Source of the DNA: Polaromonas sp.
Lineage (GTDB): Bacteria; Pseudomonadota; Gammaproteobacteria; Burkholderiales; Burkholderiaceae_C
DNA: 34,899 nt
Direction: 5' to 3'
NCBI GenBank assembly: GCA_023259235.1
Contig: JAHFQQ010000003.1
Span: 1-34,899 of the forward strand
Shown here: positions 20,901 to 28,549 of the stretch, one piece after another
How positions within the stretch are numbered: position 1 is the stretch's first letter
How the letters are laid out: each line of letters opens with the position of its first letter
Made by a program: the position numbers and the translations under genes
The notes under the pieces: generated by a model
Databases searched by the model: none
What the model was told of the DNA's origin: nothing
Seen by the model: the letters and a program-made list of their open reading frames with translations, nothing else

Positions 20901-23165
20901 AAAGCCGCAGCGCGTGATGCTGCCTTCCAGCAGATCATGGCTCAGCACCGAGTCTTCGGGCAGGCGGGCATTGAGCACGGCATGCATCGCCTCGACGTGT
21001 AGCAGACCCTTGCCGGTAAAGCTGCCGCTGCCGAACAGGTCCTGGTAGATGTCGGAGACTCCGTTGCTGTAGGGATCGATGCCGCACTGGCCGGCAAACA
21101 ATCGATGGAAGAGCGTGCGCTGCGCCGGCCCGGGCAATGGAGTGACCAGTCGCGGCTGCAGGATGCCGTAGCCGGAGATCACGCGGCGCGAAGCCTTGTC
21201 GAACTGAGGCGCGTTCAGCGGGTGGGCAGCCACGGCCACCAGTTCGCGCAGGGTGGCGGGTGGCAAACCGGTGTCGCTGTCGAGCGTGACGACGTAGCGT
21301 ATGCCGGGGGCTAACCGGAATCCCGGCGCCAGCGGAATGAAGCCTGCCATGTCGCCGGTGGCCAGTGCGAGCAGCAGTTGCTCGAGCTTGCCACGCTTGC
21401 GCTCCCAGCCCAGCCAGAGTTGCTCGGTCTCGCACCAGCGGCGCTGCCGGTGCATCAACAGGAAGCGCGGTGCGTGCCCGTCGGGTGCGGGATGGCGTAC
21501 GTTCAGCGCGGCCACCTGAGCCAGCGCGTCCTGCAGCAGGGCGGCATCGCCGGACAGGGTAGTGACGGGCGCGTCGGACCAGTCCGTCAGAAGTGCAAAT
21601 TGCGCCTCGCGTTCACGGTTGGCCAGCCAGTGCAGTTCAAGCCGCTGCACCAGTTCCCGAATCGAGGCCGCGGACGTCAGCAGGGTGGGTATCACGACCA
21701 GGACGCGGTGTTCAGGTGGAATGCCGCCAGCGAAGTCCAGCCGTGGCAAAGCGCGCACTTTCAGCGATTCCGCGATCAGGCGATGCACCAGGGCGGCAGC
21801 GGCTTCGGAGGCTGGCCATGCCAGCAGGAACAGGGCGAGCACCGCTTGCCAGGCTCGCGTGTCGACGTACTGGGTGGCGGCCAGTACGACAAGCGCCGTG
21901 CCCAGTGCAATCGCGCCGATGTAGAGAGCCAGTCGCCATTTGCGTGGGACTGTCAGTTGCCAAGTGCGGCGCCTGGAGATGCCGAGCGTGGCTTCCAGTG
22001 TGGCCCGTCCTGGGCCGATCAGATAAAAGCTGGCAGTCCGTTCGGCCGCTGCTGCAGGCACGACGCCGGCAGCGGACTGCGTCGCGGCGACCACGGCTTG
22101 AGCCACTTCGCGCTCGGATTTTTGGCTCAGCCGTGCCAGCCGCTCCATGGACTGGGTGATTTGCTGGCGCGTGACGTCGCTTTCCTTCGCAAAGCTGGGC
22201 AACTGTCCGAGCACCCGCAACGAATGGCTCACCGGCTCGATCAGATCGACCCAATCGATCTGGCCGATCAGGCGCAAGGTGGTGATGATGTTGCCCACCG
22301 TAAGGTTGGCGGCGACCTGCGCGGTCTGGCTTTCGAGCATGAGCGCAGGTCCGTCAGGGCAATGCTGTTCGGTCCAGAGCGCCAGTTCGGTCGGATGATC
22401 CAGCCGTTCCATTGGCATGCGCTGCCACAGTTGCGTCAGGTAGCCGCGCTGCAGGCCGCATTGGACCATCAATGCGTTGATCGAATCAAGGTCGTGTTCG
22501 CCAAGCAGGTCCGCGCTGTCACAAACCGCATGGGCAACTGCGCGCGCTACCCTGCCTCGCGCTATTTCGTCGCCGATCCGGCGCAGGTTTTCAAGCAGCA
22601 CCACGCGCAGCGTGGTTGGCAAGGCCCAAAGTTCGCTCAGGCGCAGTTCGCTGTGCTCCTGGTAGGCGTTGAGAAACGCGGTGAAAATTTCCTGGTTCAG
22701 GACGCTGTCGGTGTGAGCCACATAGGCCCAGGCGATGCCATAAACGCGCGGCAAACCTTCCAGCGGTGCGCCCGCGAGCTTGGGCAGGCTCGCGTAGTAG
22801 CGGCGCGGCACGCCTTCGCGGATCTGCTGCAGTTGCTCTTCGACCAGGTGAAAATTATCCAGTAGCCACTCAGCTGCTGGCGTGACGTATTGGCCCCTGC
22901 GCGAGGTCAGCGTTACATAGTCGTAGGCCTTGCGAAGTGCCGCGAGGTTTTCCTCAACGCGCGGAAAAAATGAAGCCTGGCGCCTTGAAACAGCATCGGT
23001 CTGGACCACCTGGGCCTGCGCCAGGCTGCGGCCGTGCTGTTCAAAGCGCTGAATGCCGAATAGCTCGGCGCGAATCGGCGGCTCCACTTCCCCCTGGCTC
23101 AGTTGCAGGATACTGCGGGCGTAGGAGGTGAGCGCCTCAAGCCGGTCGAGGACGGAGGCGTCCAT
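14958..23165 (-). CDS. ndvB: Cyclic beta-1,2-glucan synthase (NdvB/ChvB-like, 2735 aa)
   Basis: Single ORF. N-terminal glycosyltransferase (TLDSDTGLPPATLRELV, HRWSRGDWQLLP), central glucoamylase-like part (MFEYLMPSLLMHEPEHGLLH), C-terminal GH94 phosphorylase-like part (FRDQLQDAMAL, GTGDWNDGMNRVG, YVGRGGWSWYTGSAAWLYRAALE). Confidence 0.92.
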   Translation of the reverse strand: MDASVLDRLEALTSYARSILQLSQGEVEPPIRAELFGIQRFEQHGRSLAQAQVVQTDAVSRRQASFFPRVEENLAALRKAYDYVTLTSRRGQYVTPAAEWLLDNFHLVEEQLQQIREGVPRRYYASLPKLAGAPLEGLPRVYGIAWAYVAHTDSVLNQEIFTAFLNAYQEHSELRLSELWALPTTLRVVLLENLRRIGDEIARGRVARAVAHAVCDSADLLGEHDLDSINALMVQCGLQRGYLTQLWQRMPMERLDHPTELALWTEQHCPDGPALMLESQTAQVAANLTVGNIITTLRLIGQIDWVDLIEPVSHSLRVLGQLPSFAKESDVTRQQITQSMERLARLSQKSEREVAQAVVAATQSAAGVVPAAAAERTASFYLIGPGRATLEATLGISRRRTWQLTVPRKWRLALYIGAIALGTALVVLAATQYVDTRAWQAVLALFLLAWPASEAAAALVHRLIAESLKVRALPRLDFAGGIPPEHRVLVVIPTLLTSAASIRELVQRLELHWLANREREAQFALLTDWSDAPVTTLSGDAALLQDALAQVAALNVRHPAPDGHAPRFLLMHRQRRWCETEQLWLGWERKRGKLEQLLLALATGDMAGFIPLAPGFRLAPGIRYVVTLDSDTGLPPATLRELVAVAAHPLNAPQFDKASRRVISGYGILQPRLVTPLPGPAQRTLFHRLFAGQCGIDPYSNGVSDIYQDLFGSGSFTGKGLLHVEAMHAVLNARLPEDSVLSHDLLEGSITRCGFVNDVTLIEEYPHHAGVAALRLHRWSRGDWQLLPIMWRASHYGVDALGLWKMADNLRRSLVVPAAFGLLIWVLFTGALPLATALEVTFAALLAGPLLGALAGLVPTRGGIAWRHFFHVGQSELQRAFGAAIWQFSQLAAQAALLLDAAVRSIWRMAVSRRHLLEWTTAAQAQAGSRNELGAFVRQQAPASLFCAALAVAALWSPYPVAGASLLLLWAASPLAAWWASKPGPSSRERRVREEDRHYLHALARDSWRFFERCVGPEDNHLPPDNLQLVPEPTLAHRTSPTNIGLYLLAVCCAHEFGWIGTGEVISRLQATLDTMERLAKHDGHLLNWYDTRTLEILQPAYVSSVDSGNLAGLLLAVAQACGKMGRDNASDKTAQTALAGLAARCQSLYAAMDFHGLYSSKRHLLHIGLQVHEHTLDVSYYDLLASESRLASFLAIAKGDVPRRHWAALGRPFLTVGVLPGLKSWSGSMFEYLMPSLLMHEPEHGLLHTAARAAVAEQQTFGASRQLPWGVSESAYFAQDHSLAYQYSPFGVPRLALRRTPPTDRVIAPYATVLACLYEPGAAVANLRRLEQLGARGELGLFEALDFTVARQPATSDQQAFSLVEAYMTHHQGMSLAALCNVLCQDAPRRWFAADPQVAAHEALLHERCPRQIVESADPRQPPKPGGHPAEPVFQSREINPMRAGWKPTQLLSNGTYSVALHASGAGVSRWRGRNISRWRDDLLRDAYGCFFYLRREGEDSVVSLTAAPAPGTGWRYQARFMADRVNFDAQGDSLSASITVLVSPEDDTELRTVTLHNTGRTDQVLELVSGFEAVLADPRADEAHPAFSNLFMHTLWEPHWRAVMLTRRPRLPGDSQMAVAYFLAQAEAELLSVDCIADRRLFSGRNRPPHQPALLAQPKGTGGSPINGLDPMASLRVKLRLAPGAVARLSFATAAADTEGELAARIDKYLQPMHIERATRMAATLAQVRLRDLALTPGESLALQDLTTALMYSTQRPRVERSPLDQRLLWRFGISGDKPILLVRIESPNGIRLVHALLRAQPWWIFGGLAVDMVVLDNEPNSYLMPLQRDILALRDRLLQAAQSSFPRDAAAGSSLGFYLLREQEITSDEKATMAGLARVVLVADSRPLEMQVAVLHESWLPQHSDAAAPIPLWNQLPPATPATSAEMVRRGDFDAASGEYRFDLRGGEPLPKPWINVIANPAFGFQVSEAGCGYTWAVDSQEHQITPWSNDSVRDPAFEHWLLQDLDSGEVLPLVPGATGDRWRVRHGQGYSVFEGQRGDLQMETTFFAHLSEAVKVVQVHIRNNGRARRRLRAVAMVEWQMGATHGARRTLHTWKGTGLAAVFAQQRESQGGFGGSTAFLTFGAAADAATNLQWTCHRGEFFDMLGRLVLPATLAQRSGGAFDPCAAIASKFELASGGELAFSFILGHGADAVAAERMALNWAQRDTGKALAEVKTWWSELLGKVQVATPDPLFDALVNRWLLYQTVACRLWSRAGFYQAGGAFGFRDQLQDAMALDMADPARLREQIVLNASRQFPEGDVQHWWHAPGGAGVRTHFSDDLLWLPYVCAHYIQATGDATILDDIVPFIEGPPIPEGAEDAYYVPQTSTRTATVYEHCARAIERSLAVGAHGLPLMGTGDWNDGMNRVGSDGRGESVWLGWFLCSVIDGFAPLATTRGDAVRAGRWLAARSGWVAALHDAGWDGAWFRRAFFDNGAPLGSSTNEECRIDLIAQAWSVLSGASTAAFTAPAMQSLKEQLIDQQSGLLRLLNPPFQHSENNPGYIQAYPRGIRENGGQYSHAGVWAMMAQALTGDTNGAWESFEALSPAHRSQHPERRLAYEIEPYVMAGDIYSAAPYVGRGGWSWYTGSAAWLYRAALETLLGLSVRPGRLSLSPRLPSHWPAVEIRLKLQGRDITVHWQRDRHAGAPLKADRVVGWGDWVELDALPVQAVLLVHGEAVLTQPPDVAVTGRLP

Positions 23166-23177
23166 CCGTGGGTCTCG

Positions 23178-23411
23178 TCAGGCCACTATGGCTAGCAGCA
23201 ACGCGCAGCAGATCACAAGCAGCGCGCCGCCCGTCACGATCCGCCGCGATAGCACGGCGTGCAGCGTTTCCAGGCTGGCGCGCAGGTTGAAAAAGCGGCC
23301 GCGCGAGCGGTTGCAATCATTCATGTGCGAGGCCAGGTCCATGAAATCACTGGATATATAGTCATTGGCAGGCGGAACGCGGGTAGTCGCTCCGGCGTGG
23401 GAGGTGTTCAT
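23178..23411 (-). CDS. Small protein with C-terminal transmembrane segment, unknown function
   Basis: Start MNTSHAGATTRVPPANDYISSDFMDLASHMNDCNRSRGRFFNLRASLETLHAVLSRRIVTGGALLVICCALLLAIVA; ends 12 bp before the NdvB-like start. Longer start at 23483 is possible. Confidence 0.5.
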   Translation of the reverse strand: MNTSHAGATTRVPPANDYISSDFMDLASHMNDCNRSRGRFFNLRASLETLHAVLSRRIVTGGALLVICCALLLAIVA

Positions 23412-23546
23412 GGCGTTCAGATTCCAGAAGGGGCGCGACCTGCTCCGCAACCTTAGCGGGACATAATCTGGCGCATGAACCATATTAGAGCCAAAAGACG
23501 CTCGGCGCTATCGGACGCAGCCGTTGCGCGTGTAGGACTGCGCCTA

Positions 23547-26500
23547 CTAACCGGTATTGCGCAACCCCGCTGCAATTCCGTTAATTGAGATGTGAATGCC
23601 GGTTTGCACCCGCTGGTCGGTCTGGCCTGCACGATAACGCCGGATTAATTCGACCTGCAGGTGGTGCAGCGGGTCAATATACGGAAAGCGGTGGCGGATG
23701 GAGCGTTGCAGTGCAGCATTGCCGGCCAGCCGCTGCCGGTCGCCGGTAATCAACGTAAGCGCCTGCGCGGTGCGGTGCCACTCAGCCTCGATGGCGCTGA
23801 AAATCTTCTTGCGCAACCGCGCATCGGCCACCAGTTCGGCATAGCGTGAGGCCAGCGCCAGGTCGCTCTTGGCCAGCACCATGTCCATGTTGCTCAGCAG
23901 TGTGCGAAAGAAAGGCCACTGCCGATACATCCTTTGCAGCAGGGCAAGCGTCTCTTTGCGACTGGCGGGTGAGCCGCCCTGATGGAGGTAATGTTCGATG
24001 GCGGTGCCAAAACCGTACCACCCAGGCAAGGTCAGGCGGCATTGGCCCCAGCTGAACCCCCAGGGAATGGCGCGCAGGTCCTCGATGCTTGGGAACCGTT
24101 TCACCGCCGGGCCGCCCCGAGGTGAAACAGCCCCCTCGGGGGGCAGCGAGGACACGTCAGTGCCGAGCGTGGGGGCCAGTTTCACCGCCGGGCCGCCCCG
24201 AGGTGAAACAGCCCCCTCTGGGGGCAGCGAGGACACGTCAGTGCCGAGCGTGGGGGCCACAAATCTGGAAGCCGGCCGCGAGCCGATGTTGAGCTCGGCG
24301 ATTTCACGGATCGGCGTGGCGCTGAAAAAATATTCGGTGAAGCCGGGGGTTTCATACACCAGCGCCCGGTAGGCTGCCATGCTGTTCTGAGACAGTTCCG
24401 CGGCGGCGTGCAGGAAAGCCGCCGTGGCAGGTTTGGTCGGTTGCAGCAGGGTCGCTTCCAGTGTGGCGGCCACCAGAGTTTCGAGATTGCGACGGCCAAT
24501 TTCGGGGTTGGCATATTTGGAACCAATGACTTCGCCCTGCTCGGTCAGGCGGATCTGTCCGCGTACCGTGCCGGGCGGCTGCGCCAGGATGGCCTGGTAG
24601 CTTGGGCCGCCACCGCGGCCGACCGTCCCGCCACGGCCGTGAAACATGCGTAACTTGATGTTGTGCGAACGGCCCAGATCGTCAAATAGCTCGACCAGTG
24701 CGATCTCGGCGCGGTAAAGCTCCCAGTTGCTGGTAAAAATGCCGCCATCCTTGTTGCTGTCGGAGTAGCCGAGCATGATGTCCTGCTCCGCGCCGCTGCG
24801 CTGCACCAGTTGCGCGATGCCGGGCAGGGCATAAAACTCGCGCATGATCGGCGCGGCATTGCGCAGGTCTTCGATGGTTTCAAACAGCGGCACCACGATG
24901 AGGTCGTACATGGCCGGGCTATCCAGCGTGCCATGCATCAGACCCAGCTCCTTTTGCAGCAGCAGCACTTCGAGCAGGTCGCTCACCGTTTCGGTGTGGC
25001 TGATGATGTAGTGGCGGATGGCTTCCTTGCCAAAACGCTCGCGCACCGAGCGGGCAGTCTCGAAAATGGCCAGTTCGCCCTGCGCCAGTGGCGAGTATGT
25101 CGCGCCCATCACGCGCAGTGGCCGGGCGTCGTCGAGGAGGCGCAGCAGCAGCGCGCGCTTTGCAGCCTCGTCCAGGCTGGCGTAGTCCGGATCAATCCGC
25201 GCCACCGCCAGCAGTTCGGCCAGCACTGCTTCGTGCTTGTCTGAGCTCTGGCGCAGATCGACCGTGGCCAGGTGAAAGCCAAAGACGTCCACCGCGCGGA
25301 TCAGCGGCTGCAGACGCTGGGCGATCAGCGCGCCGCCATGGTGGGTCCGAAGGGAGGTCTCAATCGTGCGCAGGTCGGCCAGGAAGTCCTCGGCCCGGAG
25401 ATAGGGGTTTTGCGGCACCACGGCGTGGCGCGCCGCCTCGCCGCCCTTCAGCGCCTTGAGCGTGGCGGCCAGCCGGGCGTAAACGCTGGTCAGCGCGCGG
25501 CGGTAAGGCTCGTCCTTGCGGTGTTCGTTGGTGTCGGGTGAGCCTGCCGCCAGTGCGCTCATTTCCGGGCTGACATCGATCAGTATGGCCGACAGCGAGA
25601 GTTCACCGCCCAGAAAGTGCACCTCGGTGAGGTAGTGGCGCAGTGCCACTTCGGCCTGCCGGCCCAGCGCGTAAGCGAGGGTTTCGGCGTTGACGTGCGG
25701 GTTGCCGTCGCGGTCGCCGCCAATCCACTGGCCCATGCGAAGAAAACTGTGCACCGGCTGGTTGCCAAGGTCGCGTTCCAGGTTGGCGTAGAGCTTGGGA
25801 ATTTCGCGCAGGAAGGTGGTTTCGTAGTAACTCAGCGCATTCTCGATTTCGTCGGCCACCGTGAGTCTGGAAAAGCGCAACAGGCGTGTTTGCCACAATT
25901 GCACCACGCGGGCGCGCAATTGGGCAAGGTTGGCAGCCAATTCGCGTGGGGTCAGTTCGTCCCTGGCGTGGTTGGCGGTCTGCGCCAGCGCCAAGATGGC
26001 GTCGCGCGCCGTGAGCAACTGCGCAATCCCGCGTTCGGCGTCGAGCACGCTTTTGCGCTGTACTTCGGTCGGATGGGCCGTGAGGACCGGCGAGACAAAG
26101 CTGTGCACCAGCGTATCTGCTATTGTTGTTGTAGCTATTCCCGCCCAGCGCAAGCGGGCTAGCGCCACATCGATGCTGCCTTCCTGGGTGTCGCCTGCGC
26201 GTTCGTGGATAGCGCGGCGGCGGATGTGGTGGCGGTCCTCGGCCAGGTTGGCAAGATGGCTGAAATAGGTGAAAGCGCGGATTACGCTGACCGTCTGGTC
26301 GCCAGACAGCCCCTTGAGCAGCTTTTTCAGGGCTTTGTCGGCGCTCTGGTCGGCATCGCGGCGAAAGGTCACCGACAGCCGGCGCACCTGCTCGATCAGC
26401 TCAAAGGCAGCGACGCCATCCTGTTCGCGAATCACATCGCCAAGGATGCGGCCCAGCAGGCGGATGTCTTCCACCAGCGGACGTTCGTTGTCCCGGGAGC

Positions 26501-26573
26501 GGGTGGACGTTTTGCGCCCGGTGGCGTCCCTGACGGGTTCCCTGGTTTGCCTTGCGCGCATGGAAGTGACCAT
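23547..26573 (-). CDS. ppc: Phosphoenolpyruvate carboxylase (carrying in-frame repeat insertions)
   Basis: [77 protein letters not shown]-terminal [11 protein letters not shown]. Confidence 0.96.
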   Translation of the reverse strand: MVTSMRARQTREPVRDATGRKTSTRSRDNERPLVEDIRLLGRILGDVIREQDGVAAFELIEQVRRLSVTFRRDADQSADKALKKLLKGLSGDQTVSVIRAFTYFSHLANLAEDRHHIRRRAIHERAGDTQEGSIDVALARLRWAGIATTTIADTLVHSFVSPVLTAHPTEVQRKSVLDAERGIAQLLTARDAILALAQTANHARDELTPRELAANLAQLRARVVQLWQTRLLRFSRLTVADEIENALSYYETTFLREIPKLYANLERDLGNQPVHSFLRMGQWIGGDRDGNPHVNAETLAYALGRQAEVALRHYLTEVHFLGGELSLSAILIDVSPEMSALAAGSPDTNEHRKDEPYRRALTSVYARLAATLKALKGGEAARHAVVPQNPYLRAEDFLADLRTIETSLRTHHGGALIAQRLQPLIRAVDVFGFHLATVDLRQSSDKHEAVLAELLAVARIDPDYASLDEAAKRALLLRLLDDARPLRVMGATYSPLAQGELAIFETARSVRERFGKEAIRHYIISHTETVSDLLEVLLLQKELGLMHGTLDSPAMYDLIVVPLFETIEDLRNAAPIMREFYALPGIAQLVQRSGAEQDIMLGYSDSNKDGGIFTSNWELYRAEIALVELFDDLGRSHNIKLRMFHGRGGTVGRGGGPSYQAILAQPPGTVRGQIRLTEQGEVIGSKYANPEIGRRNLETLVAATLEATLLQPTKPATAAFLHAAAELSQNSMAAYRALVYETPGFTEYFFSATPIREIAELNIGSRPASRFVAPTLGTDVSSLPPEGAVSPRGGPAVKLAPTLGTDVSSLPPEGAVSPRGGPAVKRFPSIEDLRAIPWGFSWGQCRLTLPGWYGFGTAIEHYLHQGGSPASRKETLALLQRMYRQWPFFRTLLSNMDMVLAKSDLALASRYAELVADARLRKKIFSAIEAEWHRTAQALTLITGDRQRLAGNAALQRSIRHRFPYIDPLHHLQVELIRRYRAGQTDQRVQTGIHISINGIAAGLRNTG
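24098..24178 (+). repeat. Palindromic element family A, ppc unit 1 (81 bp, in frame)
   Basis: GTTTCACCGCCGGGCCGCCCCGAGGTGAAACAGCCCCCTCGGGGGGCAGCGAGGACACGTCAGTGCCGAGCGTGGGGGCCA; GTTTCACC/GGTGAAAC dyad plus GCCCCC/GGGGGC dyad. Confidence 0.95.
24179..24259 (+). repeat. Palindromic element family A, ppc unit 2 (81 bp, in frame)
   Basis: Direct tandem copy of 24098-24178, differing by one base (CTCGGGGGG vs CTCTGGGGG). Confidence 0.95.
26116..26166 (-). repeat. 17-nt palindrome family relic inside ppc (copy at 26119-26135)
   Basis: Reverse complement GGCGCTAGCCCGCTTGCGCTGGGCGGGAATAGCTACAACAACAATAGCAGA; its last 20 nt match 16/20 with the 3' end of the 14893-14944 element. Confidence 0.4.
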
Positions 26574-26648
26574 CTCTGTCTGCCCTCTTCTGTTTCAGGC
26601 GCCCATGCTAGCATTCAGTCTCCTTTAAAGATTACAAACAGGTAACGA

Positions 26649-27665
26649 GTGTCCATAGCGTTTCAAACCGTCAAAAATATGGCCGCGCCGAACGTCGTCA
26701 TCGCCACCCGCGAGAGTCGGCTTGCGCTGTGGCAGGCCGGGCATGTGAAGGCATTGCTCGAAGCGCGTCTGGGCTGGCAGGTGACGCTGCTGGGCATGAC
26801 GACCCAGGGCGACCAGATTCTGGACCGTTCCCTGAGCAAGGTCGGCGGCAAGGGCCTGTTTGTCAAGGAGCTTGAAGTCGCGCTGGCCGAAGGCCGGGCT
26901 GATCTGGCGGTGCATTCGCTGAAGGATGTTCCCATGGACTTGCCCGAAGGCTTTGCGCTGGCCTGCGTGCTGGAGCGCGAGGACCCGCGCGACGCCTTTG
27001 TCTCCAGCCGGTTTGCGTCGCTGGCCGATTTACCGCAGGGCGCCGTTGTCGGCACCTCCAGCCTGCGCCGCCTGGTACTGCTCAAGGCGTTGCGGCCTGA
27101 TCTGAAGATCGACCCGCTGCGCGGCAACCTCGACACGCGCTTGCGCAAGCTCGATGAAGGCCGCTACCACGCCATCGTGCTGGCCGCCGCCGGACTGAAG
27201 CGCCTGGGCCTTGAATCGCGTATCCGCTGCACCTTTGCGCCCACGGATATGCTGCCGGCCGCCGGGCAGGGGGCCTTGGGGATTGAAGTGCGCTCTGAGC
27301 GCACCGACCTGATCGAAGCGCTGGCTGTGCTGGCGCACCAGCCGACCTGGCTGGCGGTGACGGCTGAGCGCTCGGTCTCGCGCGCCATGGGCGGCAGTTG
27401 CTCGATGCCGCTGGCGGCCTTCGTGGCCGATTCCATGCCAGGCGCGGCTCGGGAAGGCGGCAACCATGCGATGCGGCTGAACGCTGCCTGGGGCGACCCG
27501 GCCAGCGCTGATCCGATGGCTGGCCAGCCCCTGGCAGCGCTGGTGCAGGTGCAAAAAACCGCCATTGTGCGCAGCTTTGACGAAGCCCAGGCCCTTGGTG
27601 AAGCGGTAGCGGCGCAGTTGCGCGCGGGCGGTGCTGTCTGGGCCGTCGACGCCCCGGCGCTGTAA
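26649..27665 (+). CDS. hemC: Hydroxymethylbilane synthase (porphobilinogen deaminase)
   Basis: [70 protein letters not shown]. Listed start is GTG; ATG at 26679 is an alternative. Confidence 0.96.
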   Translation: MSIAFQTVKNMAAPNVVIATRESRLALWQAGHVKALLEARLGWQVTLLGMTTQGDQILDRSLSKVGGKGLFVKELEVALAEGRADLAVHSLKDVPMDLPEGFALACVLEREDPRDAFVSSRFASLADLPQGAVVGTSSLRRLVLLKALRPDLKIDPLRGNLDTRLRKLDEGRYHAIVLAAAGLKRLGLESRIRCTFAPTDMLPAAGQGALGIEVRSERTDLIEALAVLAHQPTWLAVTAERSVSRAMGGSCSMPLAAFVADSMPGAAREGGNHAMRLNAAWGDPASADPMAGQPLAALVQVQKTAIVRSFDEAQALGEAVAAQLRAGGAVWAVDAPAL

Positions 27666-28549
27666 TGCCGGACGGGGTGCACACGGTTCGCGTCATTGTG
27701 ACACGGCCTGCGCGTGAGGCCGAACGCTGGGTGCAGCAGTTTCAGCAGGGAGGCGTTCAGGCCGAAGCCCTGCCACTGATTGAAATTGCGCCCGCCCAGG
27801 GCGCCGCAAATGCGCAGGCCCTGCGGAAAGCCCTGCAAATGCTGGACACCTACGCCGCATGCATGTTCGTGAGCGGCAACGCAGTGGACCATTTCTTCAC
27901 ACAAAACAGTGCCTCGGCCCATGATGAAAATGGACATGATGCTATTAATGGCATAGCAAATCAGGTGGCGGGATGGCTGCCGCCAGGCCTGCGTTTGCTG
28001 GCGCCCGGGCCGGGCACCGTGGCCGCGCTGGTTGCCGCAGGGGTTCCTGCCGGGCAGATTGATGCACCGGCTCCTGACGCCGGTCAGTTTGATTCGCCGG
28101 CCCTTTGGGATGTAATTGGCCAGCGCGACTGGCACGGCCGCCGGGTGCTGGTGGTGCGTGGCGAAAACTCCAGCAGCGCCGGGGCGACCACCACGTCGAA
28201 AGGGCGTAACTGGATCGCCCGCCAGTGGGAGGCCGCCGGCGCGCAGGTTGATTTCGTAAGCGTGTACCAGCGCCGCGCGCCGCGCCTGACCAACGCGCAG
28301 CTTGAGCTCGCCTGTGCTGCCGGCAGCGATGGGTCGGTGTGGCTGTTCAGCAGCACCGAAGCCGTGGTCAATCTGGCCAGTGAGCCTGCGCTGGGAGCCA
28401 TGAACTGGCGCGGCGCCCGCGCCGTGGCGACGCATCCGCGCATTGTCGACGCCGTGCGAGCTGCAGGCTGGGGTGTTGTTGTGGCGTCACGTCCAGCATT
28501 CGAGGACATCAAGGATGCACTGGCCTCGATAGAATCACTCGATCCATGA
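27665..28549 (+). CDS. hemD: Uroporphyrinogen-III synthase
   Basis: TAATG overlap with hemC; VIVTRPAREAERWVQQFQQGG, FVSGNAVDHFF, APGPGTVAALVAAGVPA, VLVVRGE; position between hemC and hemX. Confidence 0.9.
   Translation: MPDGVHTVRVIVTRPAREAERWVQQFQQGGVQAEALPLIEIAPAQGAANAQALRKALQMLDTYAACMFVSGNAVDHFFTQNSASAHDENGHDAINGIANQVAGWLPPGLRLLAPGPGTVAALVAAGVPAGQIDAPAPDAGQFDSPALWDVIGQRDWHGRRVLVVRGENSSSAGATTTSKGRNWIARQWEAAGAQVDFVSVYQRRAPRLTNAQLELACAAGSDGSVWLFSSTEAVVNLASEPALGAMNWRGARAVATHPRIVDAVRAAGWGVVVASRPAFEDIKDALASIESLDP
27941..27957 (+). repeat. 17-nt palindrome GCTAT-N7-ATAGC within hemD coding sequence
   Basis: GCTAT TAATGGC ATAGC followed by AAA; translated as part of HDENGHDAINGIANQ. Confidence 0.6.

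Noticed and set aside
15783-22865. Long plus-strand ORFs (508, 367 and 495 aa at 15783, 17631, 21378) opposite the glucan synthase
   Set aside because: Shadow ORFs of a high-GC gene; no recognisable domains, and the minus-strand frame is a clear, motif-rich protein.
24098-24259. CRISPR-like interpretation of the direct repeats in ppc
   Set aside because: Only two head-to-tail units, no spacers, within a coding gene, with a third copy in hemX.
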